Origin: an uncultured Anaerolineaceae bacterium
GTDB taxonomy: Bacteria > Chloroflexota > Anaerolineae > Anaerolineales > Anaerolineaceae
Assembly (NCBI GenBank): GCA_937897615.1
Contig: CALCNO010000147.1
Span: forward strand, 1 to 6,868
Length of the DNA stretch: 6,868 nucleotides
Direction of reading: 5' to 3'
The notes under the pieces: generated by a model
The model's input: only the letters and a program-made list of their open reading frames with translations
The model's database searches: none
Told to the model about the DNA's origin: nothing
Part shown: in pieces, positions 1 through 5,259 of the stretch
Layout of the letters: each line of letters begins with the position of its first letter
How positions within the stretch are numbered: position 1 is the stretch's first letter
Made by a program: the position numbers and the translations under genes

Positions 1-492
1 CAGGCGTTCCGCTTTGCGCACCAGCCAGAATAGATAAGCGAAAACGATAAACTTCCAGTCGTTCCGCCATAGATCCCAATCGGCATCGGTAGCCTGGAAT
101 TCCTCAGAGCAACGCTCTTCAAACGCAGCCAGACCACGTTCTACGGAGCAGAGAATATCGTCTACCTCTGTTAAGGTCTTTGTATCATCGTCTGGTTGCT
201 GGTTGAGGACGTCAAACTCCTCCCCTGGTGCTGGCGGAAAGAGCTGCCACATCAACGCCTCGGCTCTTCCAGGGCCGACCTCAGTGTACTCATACCAATA
301 CTCCATGCCCAGCAACGTTGAGCCAACAACATCCCCAATTTCGTCTAGCTCCCACTGGCCATCCCCCATATATCTTTCTGCAGTGAGCTTTTTATCATCA
401 ACGCGATACAGGATGTACACATCTTCCAACACATGTGTTTTTGTTTTGCGGTCAATCGTAACGTCTTCGTTCCTGAAATATCGATAGCTCAT
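1..492 (-). CDS. Putative immunity protein, chimeric, cut by the left window edge
   Basis: This is an open frame of 164 codons with no stop before the left edge, so the C-terminus is missing. I do not recognise the whole protein. Residues about 1-90 are a soluble, aromatic-rich segment (YILYRVDD, MEYWYEY) without close resemblance to the neighbours. Residues about 108-158 match the 105-residue protein at 874-1191 almost word for word around FEERCSEEFQAT, ADWD and WR.DW. The matching DNA (55-123 against 1057-1125) is identical at 56 of 69 positions, so the two genes are paralogous there. Its place in an array behind a phage-type toxin suggests an immunity role; this is inference. There are two in-frame ATGs, at 504 and 492. 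Neither has a Shine-Dalgarno sequence. I chose 492 because a TGATATGAT extended -10 ends 7 bases before it, which fits a leaderless mRNA. It could also be a recombinant remnant. Confidence 0.7.
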   Translation of the reverse strand, partial: MSYRYFRNEDVTIDRKTKTHVLEDVYILYRVDDKKLTAERYMGDGQWELDEIGDVVGSTLLGMEYWYEYTEVGPGRAEALMWQLFPPAPGEEFDVLNQQPDDDTKTLTEVDDILCSVERGLAAFEERCSEEFQATDADWDLWRNDWKFIVFAYLFWLVRKAERL

Positions 493-499
493 GCAATTA

Positions 500-508
500 A
501 TCATATCA
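500..508 (-). promoter_or_regulatory. Possible extended -10 promoter (TGATATGAT), leaderless start
   Basis: On the minus strand TATGAT (5 of 6 consensus bases) is preceded by TGA, giving the TGn extended -10 form. The ATG at 492 begins 7 bases after it, where transcription would be expected to start. No good -35 box is visible because the terminator stem occupies that region. The same arrangement is repeated at 827-835. This is a prediction from the pattern alone. Confidence 0.4.
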
Positions 509-511
509 GCA

Positions 512-541
512 GGCAAACAAAAAGGCCATTGCTGGCCTTTT
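512..541 (-). terminator. Intrinsic terminator after the 90-residue gene
   Basis: A 9-bp perfect stem, AAAAGGCCA with TGGCCTTTT (520-528 and 533-541), encloses a 4-base loop. Read on the minus strand it is followed by a run containing TTTTTGTTT. The stem begins 6 bases after the TAA stop at 547-549. It fits a rho-independent terminator on the minus strand; on the plus strand the T tail is much shorter. Confidence 0.75.
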
Positions 542-546
542 GGGTT

Positions 547-819
547 TTACTCCTCGCTGGCTTTTTCTTCTCGGGGCGCAAACTGGATACCGTGATCGCC
601 GGGGTATGGCTTTCTGTGATTGTTCCGCGCGTGCCAAATATCGTCTGGAATGTACTCAAAAGCAGCGCATTGCCTGGCCACGTTTTGGGACAGGTGTGCA
701 CAGAAAATACATACCATACTCATCATTGGAGGATGGTCCTCGTGATCCCATAAAAAATTCATCGAGGGGTTGTTCGGGTCTTCATTCGATAGGCTTTTAA
801 GGCCATCTGGCGTATCCAT
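547..819 (-). CDS. Small Cys-containing conserved-type protein in the immunity array
   Basis: This gene encodes 90 residues from the ATG at 819. Upstream in-frame starts at 831 (ATG) and 843 (TTG) are possible but have no Shine-Dalgarno either. I chose 819 because a TGATATGAT box ends 7 bases before it. The body carries CIFC (residues 37-40), a third Cys at 51, and a run of conserved appearance: CAAF, IPDDIW, then KPYPGDHGIQF (51-80). From memory this C..C / C.AF..IP..I / H..PYPGD.GI.F pattern recurs in small uncharacterised bacterial proteins; I cannot name the family. The Cys and His residues could bind a metal, which is inference. There is no signal peptide or membrane segment. Position in the array suggests an immunity or accessory role, but a passenger gene is equally possible. 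Confidence 0.65.
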   Translation of the reverse strand: MDTPDGLKSLSNEDPNNPSMNFLWDHEDHPPMMSMVCIFCAHLSQNVARQCAAFEYIPDDIWHARNNHRKPYPGDHGIQFAPREEKASEE

Positions 820-826
820 GCGATCA

Positions 827-835
827 ATCATATCA
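827..835 (-). promoter_or_regulatory. Possible extended -10 promoter, copy B
   Basis: On the minus strand TGATATGAT ends 7 bases before the ATG at 819, exactly as in the other module copy. No -35 box stands out. It is the basis for choosing the ATG at 819 as a leaderless start. Confidence 0.4.
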
Positions 836-838
836 ACA

Positions 839-868
839 GGCAAACAAAAAGGCCATTGCTGGCCTTTT
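839..868 (-). terminator. Intrinsic terminator after the 105-residue immunity gene
   Basis: The 9-bp stem 847-855 with 860-868 has a 4-base loop and a T-rich tail on the minus strand. It lies 5 bases after the TAA stop at 874-876. It should end the toxin-immunity transcript and separate it from the next gene. Confidence 0.75.
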
Positions 869-873
869 GCTGA

Positions 874-1191
874 TTATCCCTTCATCCACTCGAAGTCCTG
901 ATCGATCAACTTGGGGTAGGCGTACTTGTGCTGAAGGATTTCCTCTTTGTGCCCCCGCGCGCGCAGGATCAGAGCGGATAGATGTTCCTTTTGCTCCGGG
1001 GTAAGTTGGTCTACTTGCCTCACCGTACTAGAAATGTATGAGGAGAAGAGAATTTGCCAATCGGTCCGCCAGCAATCCCAATCAGCCTGGGTAGCCTGGA
1101 ATTCCTCTGAACAGCGTTCCTCAAAATCCTCCAGCTCGGTTTCGATGGCTTTTAGAGTTCTGTCATTTTCTTCAATTAAAACTGTATCCAT
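874..1191 (-). CDS. Putative immunity protein, overlapping the toxin gene
   Basis: The product is 105 residues, acidic and predicted mostly helical, with no signal peptide or membrane segment. It has the FEERCSEEFQAT...ADWD.WR.DW core (residues 23-45) shared with the truncated gene at the left edge, followed by a Gln/Glu/Leu-rich helix region. The start at 1191 is preceded by GAGG at a 7-base distance. The gene begins 16 bases before the toxin stop (1176-1178), so toxin and immunity gene would be translationally coupled, the usual layout of a toxin with its cognate antidote. Function is inferred from this order and from the paralogue; I do not recognise a named immunity family. Confidence 0.72.
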   Translation of the reverse strand: MDTVLIEENDRTLKAIETELEDFEERCSEEFQATQADWDCWRTDWQILFSSYISSTVRQVDQLTPEQKEHLSALILRARGHKEEILQHKYAYPKLIDQDFEWMKG

Positions 1192-1901
1192 TTTGTATCC
1201 TCATAATCAGCGAGTACTTCTTCAATTGTCTTATTTGTACCAAACCCAGTAACCCAGTGGTCATACCCCAAGCGATGAATGACCACTACACTTTGGTTTT
1301 CCTTGCGTAGATTTAGTTTGCCCCAAAAAATATACTGTTCCTCGCCCTGATACTTGCCCCAAAGAATACCACTGTTGGGGTCGTTGATGACCTTTTTGAG
1401 GTCGTCAATATATTGTTGGTAGCCGGTGCCTTCTGGCCAGTAAGTTTCCTTCAAAACATGTTTGGCATAATGAGTGTACCCATTATATGTTATCTCACCC
1501 TTCTCCAGAGTGTGCCCGTCTACAACGCAACCAGCATATTTTTCTTTAACTCTTACATTCTTTTCCGGGCTAAAATCGGCCTCAGCCACATGCTGAACGA
1601 TCTGGTCCAGTTCATCTTTGCTAAGGGTTGTGTTGGGTTTGAGGGTTTTCTGCACCAACCGGTCAAATTCCGCTTTCGTTACCCCGGTGATGCTAATTCT
1701 GTCCAGCTCGGTCTCAGCCAAGAACTTATCCAGCCCGGTCTCCGCCAAGAACTTCTCCAGCTCCGCCTGGTACTGGCGCATCATGGCGCGCTCCGCCGAG
1801 TTATCCAGCCCGGCGGCCTGCAGGGCATTGGCCTGGCGCTGCCAGCTGCGCAGCTCGCGCTCCAGCCGGCGCTGCACCTGGGTGGCCTCGTACACGCTCA
1901 T
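1176..1901 (-). CDS. MuF-type polymorphic toxin, 5'-truncated: head-protein tail plus putative RNase domain
   Basis: The first 50-56 residues (YEATQVQRRLER..., R..QAELEKFLAETGL) follow the pattern of the C-terminal tail of phage minor head proteins of the Mu gpF/SPP1 gp7 type: Y-E-A-T-Q-x-Q-R-x-L-E-R, then a basic helix, then an Arg/Gln-rich helix. A tandem 9-residue repeat covers about 49-67, and a Lys/Asp-rich linker runs to about 115. The last 125 residues form a separate domain with KHVL (147-150), YIDDLKKVINDP (164-175), a VVVIH strand (205-209) and WVTGF (216-220). That order resembles phage BECR-fold (barnase/EndoU/colicin E5-D/RelE-like) nuclease domains fused to MuF proteins. His144, His148, His209, His215 and Thr218 are candidate catalytic residues; this is inference. 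The main head-protein part is absent, because the gene is cut at the junction with the methyltransferase. The ATG at 1901 is only the first one after the junction, and a GAGGAG directly abutting it is too close to be a good ribosome site. Confidence 0.72.
   Translation of the reverse strand: MSVYEATQVQRRLERELRSWQRQANALQAAGLDNSAERAMMRQYQAELEKFLAETGLDKFLAETELDRISITGVTKAEFDRLVQKTLKPNTTLSKDELDQIVQHVAEADFSPEKNVRVKEKYAGCVVDGHTLEKGEITYNGYTHYAKHVLKETYWPEGTGYQQYIDDLKKVINDPNSGILWGKYQGEEQYIFWGKLNLRKENQSVVVIHRLGYDHWVTGFGTNKTIEEVLADYEDTKWIQF
1703..1756 (-). repeat. Two tandem 27-bp units in the toxin linker
   Basis: Units 1703-1729 and 1730-1756 encode nine-residue repeats (core KFLAET.L) on the minus strand. 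They sit exactly where the phage head-protein tail passes into the toxin linker, and the second ends with the FLAETGL expected of the head-protein family. A partial third match follows at 1757-1762. Confidence 0.85.
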
Positions 1902-1905
1902 CTCC
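1885..1905. other. Head-to-head breakpoint between truncated toxin and truncated methyltransferase
   Basis: To the left, minus-strand codons read as a phage head-protein tail up to about 1895. To the right, plus-strand codons read as methyltransferase from about 1903 (SSDAQITAF). Each gene lacks its N-terminal part, and neither continues past this point in any frame that resembles the family. No inverted repeat or insertion-sequence end is visible at the join. A real inversion, an illegitimate recombination or a contig chimera would all look like this. Confidence 0.75.
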
Positions 1906-3456
1906 TCGGATGCGCAGATCACCGCCTTTGATGATTCCTGGCACTGGGGCCAGACCGCCGAGCGCACCTACCAGGAGCTGATCCAGAACGCGCCGATGAA
2001 CGTGGCCACGCTGATGGACGCGCTGCGCCAGTTCATTGGCCGCAACCAGATGCTGGCCTACCTGGTGATGATGGCCGCGCGCCTGGTGGAGCTGCACCGT
2101 GTGCTCAAGCCCAGCGGCTCGCTCTACCTGCACTGCGACCCCACCGCCAGCCACTACCTCAAGATCCTGCTGGATATGGTGTTTGGGGCAGAGAATTTCA
2201 GGAATGATATTTCTTGGAAACGCTCAGATACACATAATGATGCGAAAAACCAATACTCAGCGATTTCAGATCAACTTCTTTTTTATACAAAGTCTAATAA
2301 ATTCACATTTAATGTAATCAAAGTGCCCCATCATGAGTCCCATATAAAAAATTGGTTCACTTTTTTGGAGTTTGGTGATGGAGCAATCCGCAAGATGACA
2401 AAGAAGGAGATTGAGGAAAATATTGTCCCTGAAGGTGCTAGACGGTTTAGCATTTCAGATCTTTCAAGTCCAAATCCTCGTCCAAATCTTATGTATGAAT
2501 ACAAAGGATATCCATTTCCTTTAAAAGGTTGGAGGGTAAGCAAAGAGAAAATGGGCGAATTAGATCGAGAAGGAAGGCTGCTCTTCCCTACGAGCAAAGA
2601 GGGGCGGATAGTAAAGAAAAAGTATCTCGATGAACAGGATGGCATTGTTGTTGGTGATATTTGGTCCGATATTACGCAGCTAAGAGCAGCTGATGCCGAG
2701 CGTCTTGGCTACCCCACTCAGAAGCCCCTTGCCCTGCTGGAACGCATCATCAATGCTTCCTCCAACCCCGGCGACGTGGTGCTGGACCCCTTCTCCGGCT
2801 GCGGCACCTGCATCAGCGCCGCGCAAAAACTGGGCCGCCAGTGGATCGGCATCGACATCACCCACCTGGCCATCGCCATGCACAAATCGCGCCTCAAGAG
2901 CGCCTTTGGCCTGGAGCCCAAACGCGATTACCAGGTCATCGGCGAGCCTGAAGACCTGGCCGGCGCGCGCCAGTTGGCCGCCGAAGACCGCTACCAGTTC
3001 CAGTGGTGGGCGCTCTCGCTCATCGAAGCCCAGCCGGTTGGCGGCGATGGCTGGCGCAGCGGCAAAAAAGGCGCCGACCGCGGCATCGACGGCGTGATCA
3101 ACTTCATTGATGACCACAAAGGCGGGCTGTACCGCGCCCTGGTGCAGGTCAAATCCGGCCATGTCAAATCCGGAGACATCCGCGACCTCATCGGCGCGCT
3201 GGAACCAGAGAAAGCGCAGATGGGCATCTTCATCACCCTGGAAGGCCCCAGCCGCGAGATGGACACCGCCGCCCTCAGCGCCGGCGTATACCGCTCGGAG
3301 CTGTGGCAGCGCGACTACCCACGCATCCAGATCCTCACCGTAGAAGAGCTGCTCTCCGGGGCAGCGGCCAAACTGCCGCCCGGCGGCACCGGCGCCTTCA
3401 AAAAGGCCGGCAAGATCGACCCCACCGGCCCCACCCAGGGCCAGTTGGATTTGTAA
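1903..3456 (+). CDS. DNA N6-adenine/N4-cytosine methyltransferase fused to Mrr-like nuclease, 5'-truncated
   Basis: The readable protein is about 517 residues. The N-terminal portion has the family-typical AQITAFDDSWHW and RVLKPSGSLYLHCDPTASHY stretches. A variable target-recognition segment follows (about 95-265), then GYPTQKP (270-275) and the AdoMet-binding motif DPFSGCGT (295-302). This motif order is that of the beta-type N6_N4_Mtase family. In relatives the start of the protein carries a short 'GDNL' strand and the catalytic DPPF/Y motif IV; both are missing here, so methylation activity is probably lost. The last 200 residues hold GADRGIDG (390-397) and QVKSG (415-419), the D...QxK signature of Mrr-type restriction endonuclease domains. 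The protein would thus combine modification and restriction in one chain. The open frame continues leftward to 1618, but those codons are antisense to the toxin and are not family sequence. The first internal ATG after the junction is at 1996. It may be a pseudogene. Confidence 0.8.
   Translation, partial: SSDAQITAFDDSWHWGQTAERTYQELIQNAPMNVATLMDALRQFIGRNQMLAYLVMMAARLVELHRVLKPSGSLYLHCDPTASHYLKILLDMVFGAENFRNDISWKRSDTHNDAKNQYSAISDQLLFYTKSNKFTFNVIKVPHHESHIKNWFTFLEFGDGAIRKMTKKEIEENIVPEGARRFSISDLSSPNPRPNLMYEYKGYPFPLKGWRVSKEKMGELDREGRLLFPTSKEGRIVKKKYLDEQDGIVVGDIWSDITQLRAADAERLGYPTQKPLALLERIINASSNPGDVVLDPFSGCGTCISAAQKLGRQWIGIDITHLAIAMHKSRLKSAFGLEPKRDYQVIGEPEDLAGARQLAAEDRYQFQWWALSLIEAQPVGGDGWRSGKKGADRGIDGVINFIDDHKGGLYRALVQVKSGHVKSGDIRDLIGALEPEKAQMGIFITLEGPSREMDTAALSAGVYRSELWQRDYPRIQILTVEELLSGAAAKLPPGGTGAFKKAGKIDPTGPTQGQLDL
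2185..2700 (+). other. AT-rich target-recognition segment inside the methyltransferase
   Basis: Base composition falls from about 63% GC (38 of 60 bases at 2821-2880) to 30% (18 of 60 at 2281-2340) and recovers near 2700, with the reading frame unbroken. The segment lies between the LHCDPT region and the GYPTQKP motif, where this family places its target-recognition domain. This fits replacement of the specificity domain by recombination from an AT-rich source. Confidence 0.65.
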
Positions 3457-3473
3457 GGCTATGTATCTTCCGT

Positions 3474-3497
3474 AGGGGCGCGCCATCAACCGCCCCT
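3474..3497. repeat. GC-rich inverted repeat between methyltransferase and lipoprotein genes
   Basis: AGGGGCG (3474-3480) and CGCCCCT (3491-3497) form a perfect 7-bp stem with a 10-base loop, 17 bases after the methyltransferase stop. No T run follows on the plus strand, so it is a poor intrinsic terminator. GTAGGGGCG...CGCCCCTGCG hairpins look to me like dispersed repeats of Chloroflexota genomes, but that is recollection only. It also overlaps the -35 region of the next promoter and could bind a regulator. Confidence 0.6.
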
Positions 3498-3501
3498 GCG
3501 C

Positions 3502-3532
3502 TATAATTAAATATCACATACCAATAGGAGGG
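3502..3532 (+). promoter_or_regulatory. -10 box and ribosome binding site of the lipoprotein gene
   Basis: A perfect TATAAT lies at 3502-3507, with no recognisable TTGACA 16-18 bases upstream. Transcription would begin near 3514, giving a leader of about 22 bases. AGGAGG (3526-3531) precedes the ATG at 3536 by 4 bases and fixes that start. Confidence 0.65.
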
Positions 3533-3535
3533 AAA

Positions 3536-4612
3536 ATGACGAAAAAGCTGCTGGCACTGCTCGCACTGGCACTGCTGGCCGGGTGTGCTGTAGCGCAAAC
3601 ACCTGTCGCCACAACTGCTGGCGAAGCGGGCGCAACACCGGTGCCAACACCAGAACAGCCTGATAGCTATCAAAAAGCAAGTGTGATCACTTCACTGTTG
3701 GGTGCGGTTGATGTTTGGTGGGACCCGGACGGAAAGATCATTTGCCAGAGCTGTATTTTGCATGATGGAACCCGTGTCGCGTGGGGAAAAATCGATCCAT
3801 TGACCGGGTATTTTGATGCGCTTTCGCCGGAGGACTTTCAAATTCCCAGCCAGATCAGCCAGAGCGCTATATTCAAAAACGACGATATCCTGTTGTATTC
3901 GCTTTCACCCTCAAAAGAAAAGATGATACTCTTTTTTGAGGGCAAACCCCAGCGGAAACTCTCATTGGCTGTTTACTCACTATCTGAGGGGAGTTTGAAG
4001 GACATCCCGCTTTCTCTGGATTTTTGTAGGCCGGAGGGCGTAGCCTCGTTTCAGAATTGGAGCAGCGATGGCAGATATGTGCTGGCATCCTGCTGGATGG
4101 TAAATACTGAAGAGACATTAACATGGTTTATTGTGGATACAGATGGCGGCGCAATATTCGATCTGCGTGAGGCAATTGGAACAAATGATGGTGTGACGGC
4201 AGCGATCTCTTCGGATGGAAAAAGAGTGGCGGTGGTGGATTATGGAAACTCCATCTACCTTCTCACATTGAAAGACCTTTTCCCGGTTGGGGAAGCAAAG
4301 AAAGAGGAGCCACAGCGGGTCCAAATCGACACGGTATGGGTGGGGCAGATGGCGTGGTCTAAAGATGACCAGTTTATTTACTTTGACAGCCATCGGATTG
4401 GCGAGATATTGCTGTGCCGGGTGAACGTATACACTGCAAATGTGGAAACGATCTTTGACCGTTCAAAAATCCAGACAGACGACAACCACATACTTCCAAC
4501 TTTTCTTGGCAGCTGGCAGCTCTCGCCGGATAACAGATTCATTCTTTTGAACCACTACACCTTAGCGGGTGATAATACACTTTGGCTCTTTGATCTGGGA
4601 AGCGAGCGGTAG
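3536..4612 (+). CDS. Lipoprotein with beta-propeller-like (TolB/PD40-type) body
   Basis: The product is 358 residues. MTKKLLALLALALLAGC is a type II signal peptide with lipobox LAGC, Cys17 being the lipidated residue. A Thr/Pro/Ala-rich tether follows (about 18-43), placing the body outside the membrane. The body shows repeated strand units with an aromatic-Ser-x-Asp-x-(R/K/Q)-hydrophobic pattern: NWSSDGRYVLA (174-184), ISSDGKRVAVV (224-234), WSKDDQFIYF (274-283) and LSPDNRFILL (329-338). Weaker units lie near 60-70 and 123-133. This is the pattern of TolB/WD40-like beta-propeller repeats, and about six units would make one ring. The ligand is unknown. A cell-surface sensory, binding or scaffold role is inference. 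It has its own promoter and good ribosome site, and appears intact and unrelated to the flanking defence genes. Confidence 0.88.
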   Translation: MTKKLLALLALALLAGCAVAQTPVATTAGEAGATPVPTPEQPDSYQKASVITSLLGAVDVWWDPDGKIICQSCILHDGTRVAWGKIDPLTGYFDALSPEDFQIPSQISQSAIFKNDDILLYSLSPSKEKMILFFEGKPQRKLSLAVYSLSEGSLKDIPLSLDFCRPEGVASFQNWSSDGRYVLASCWMVNTEETLTWFIVDTDGGAIFDLREAIGTNDGVTAAISSDGKRVAVVDYGNSIYLLTLKDLFPVGEAKKEEPQRVQIDTVWVGQMAWSKDDQFIYFDSHRIGEILLCRVNVYTANVETIFDRSKIQTDDNHILPTFLGSWQLSPDNRFILLNHYTLAGDNTLWLFDLGSER

Positions 4613-4710
4613 GGATTGGCTCAGCATCTTTTTTATTCACTGTAACCAAGGTAATGTATGGGAATAGAAGGCTCACTTTCCGGGTAAGATCATCTCGAGA
4701 GCTGTTACTG

Positions 4711-4729
4711 TTTGCCGTAGGACGGCAAA
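4711..4729. repeat. Perfect 8-bp hairpin
   Basis: TTTGCCGT (4711-4718) pairs with ACGGCAAA (4722-4729) around a 3-base loop. It lacks a T tail on either strand, so it is not a clear terminator. It lies about 100 bases past the lipoprotein stop and could structure the 3' end of that transcript. Confidence 0.55.
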
Positions 4730-4851
4730 AAGAACAAAAAAGGCAGCACAGCGGGCTATAGCTGCGGTGCTTGGATGTAAGAGGAATACTTGCAGCCCGG
4801 ATCATCCGCGGAAAAAATAGTGAAAAAAACTCCTGGGCAAGTTTTGATAAA

Positions 4852-4888
4852 AACACCCCTGCCATTTGGTGGGGGTGTTCTCTTTTTT
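4852..4888 (+). terminator. Strong rho-independent terminator
   Basis: AACACCCC (4852-4859) pairs with GGGGTGTT (4872-4879). Four further pairs, two of them G-U, leave a 4-base loop. CTCTTTTTT follows directly. It ends plus-strand transcription 240 bases after the lipoprotein stop, so either the mRNA has a long 3' tail or a separate short RNA ends here. Confidence 0.88.
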
Positions 4889-5259
4889 AGAGGTGGGCTG
4901 GCGTGGCTGCCGAGGAAGATACATCGTTAGCACAAGACGCCCCGACCCCTCCTATCCCAATGCAACGTCGCCTTTAACGATAAGCTGGTCGCTTACCTCG
5001 CCGACATCTAGCCTTAGAGGGAGATACCCTATTTTTCAAAACACTCTGCTGCAGATGAGGTGAGATGAGGTAACACAGTTCATAATCGATACTGAAATAG
5101 ACTGGGAGTGGAACGACAGTTTATATTGGAACCCTTGATGTCTGTCTTTATAGGACACCTTAGTGAAAATTGATAGACTTTGATGATTTAGGAGTACTGT
5201 AGACTGGTGCAAAGACTGGTTACTGTTCAGTTTTCTGTAAATTTCTTCTTACCTCTGCG

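Larger units (their letters stand above)
490..542 (-). repeat. 53-bp terminator-promoter-start module, copy A
   Basis: This copy differs from 817-869 at only 3 of 53 positions. Read on the minus strand it holds a GC-rich hairpin with a T-rich tail, then TGATATGAT, then 7 bases and an ATG. It lies between the stop of the 90-residue gene and the start of the leftmost gene. Conservation of this non-coding segment between genes that are otherwise unlike each other suggests that it is a mobile or recombining unit of the array. Confidence 0.85.
817..869 (-). repeat. 53-bp terminator-promoter-start module, copy B
   Basis: This is the partner of the module at 490-542, with 50 of 53 positions identical. 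It starts at the ATG of the 90-residue gene and ends 4 bases before the stop codon of the 105-residue gene. The spacing of stop codon, stem, -10-like box and next ATG is the same in both copies. Confidence 0.85.
4613..5259. other. 647-bp intergenic region with terminator and short repeats
   Basis: I see no credible gene on either strand; the short open frames lack ribosome sites and family-like sequence. It holds a hairpin at 4711-4729, a strong plus-strand terminator at 4852-4888, a perfect-but-one tandem 10-mer AGATGAGGTG/AGATGAGGTA (5053-5072), and AGACTGGT twice (5201-5208 and 5213-5220) with a related AGACTGGG near 5099. Base composition drifts toward AT to the right, towards the ATPase gene. 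No clear minus-strand terminator for the ATPase gene was found. Confidence 0.6.

Noticed and set aside
203..843. Plus-strand open frames opposite the left-edge genes
   Set aside because: They are antisense to minus-strand genes whose paralogy, shared modules and terminators support the opposite orientation.
490..869. Integron cassette attachment sites (attC) or a CRISPR array
   Set aside because: The two repeats lack the RYYYAAC/GTTRRRY core boxes, only two copies are present, and the sequence between them is a gene rather than a spacer.
1618..1902. Leftward extension of the methyltransferase frame by 95 codons
   Set aside because: These codons are antisense to the toxin fragment, mirror its 9-residue repeat and lack any methyltransferase motif such as GDNL or DPPF.
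1902..1967. Upstream extension of the toxin frame to an ATG at 1967
   Set aside because: These 22 codons are antisense to the conserved SSDAQITAFDDSWHW part of the methyltransferase, so they are not original toxin sequence.
2680..3489. Long minus-strand open frame opposite the methyltransferase-nuclease
   Set aside because: It is a by-product of GC-rich codon usage on the plus strand, with an Ala/Gly/Val/Asp-heavy composition and no domain pattern.
4539..5063. Short open frames on both strands around the 4852-4888 terminator
   Set aside because: They run across the terminator hairpin, have no ribosome site and show low-complexity Ser/Pro/Arg-rich translations.
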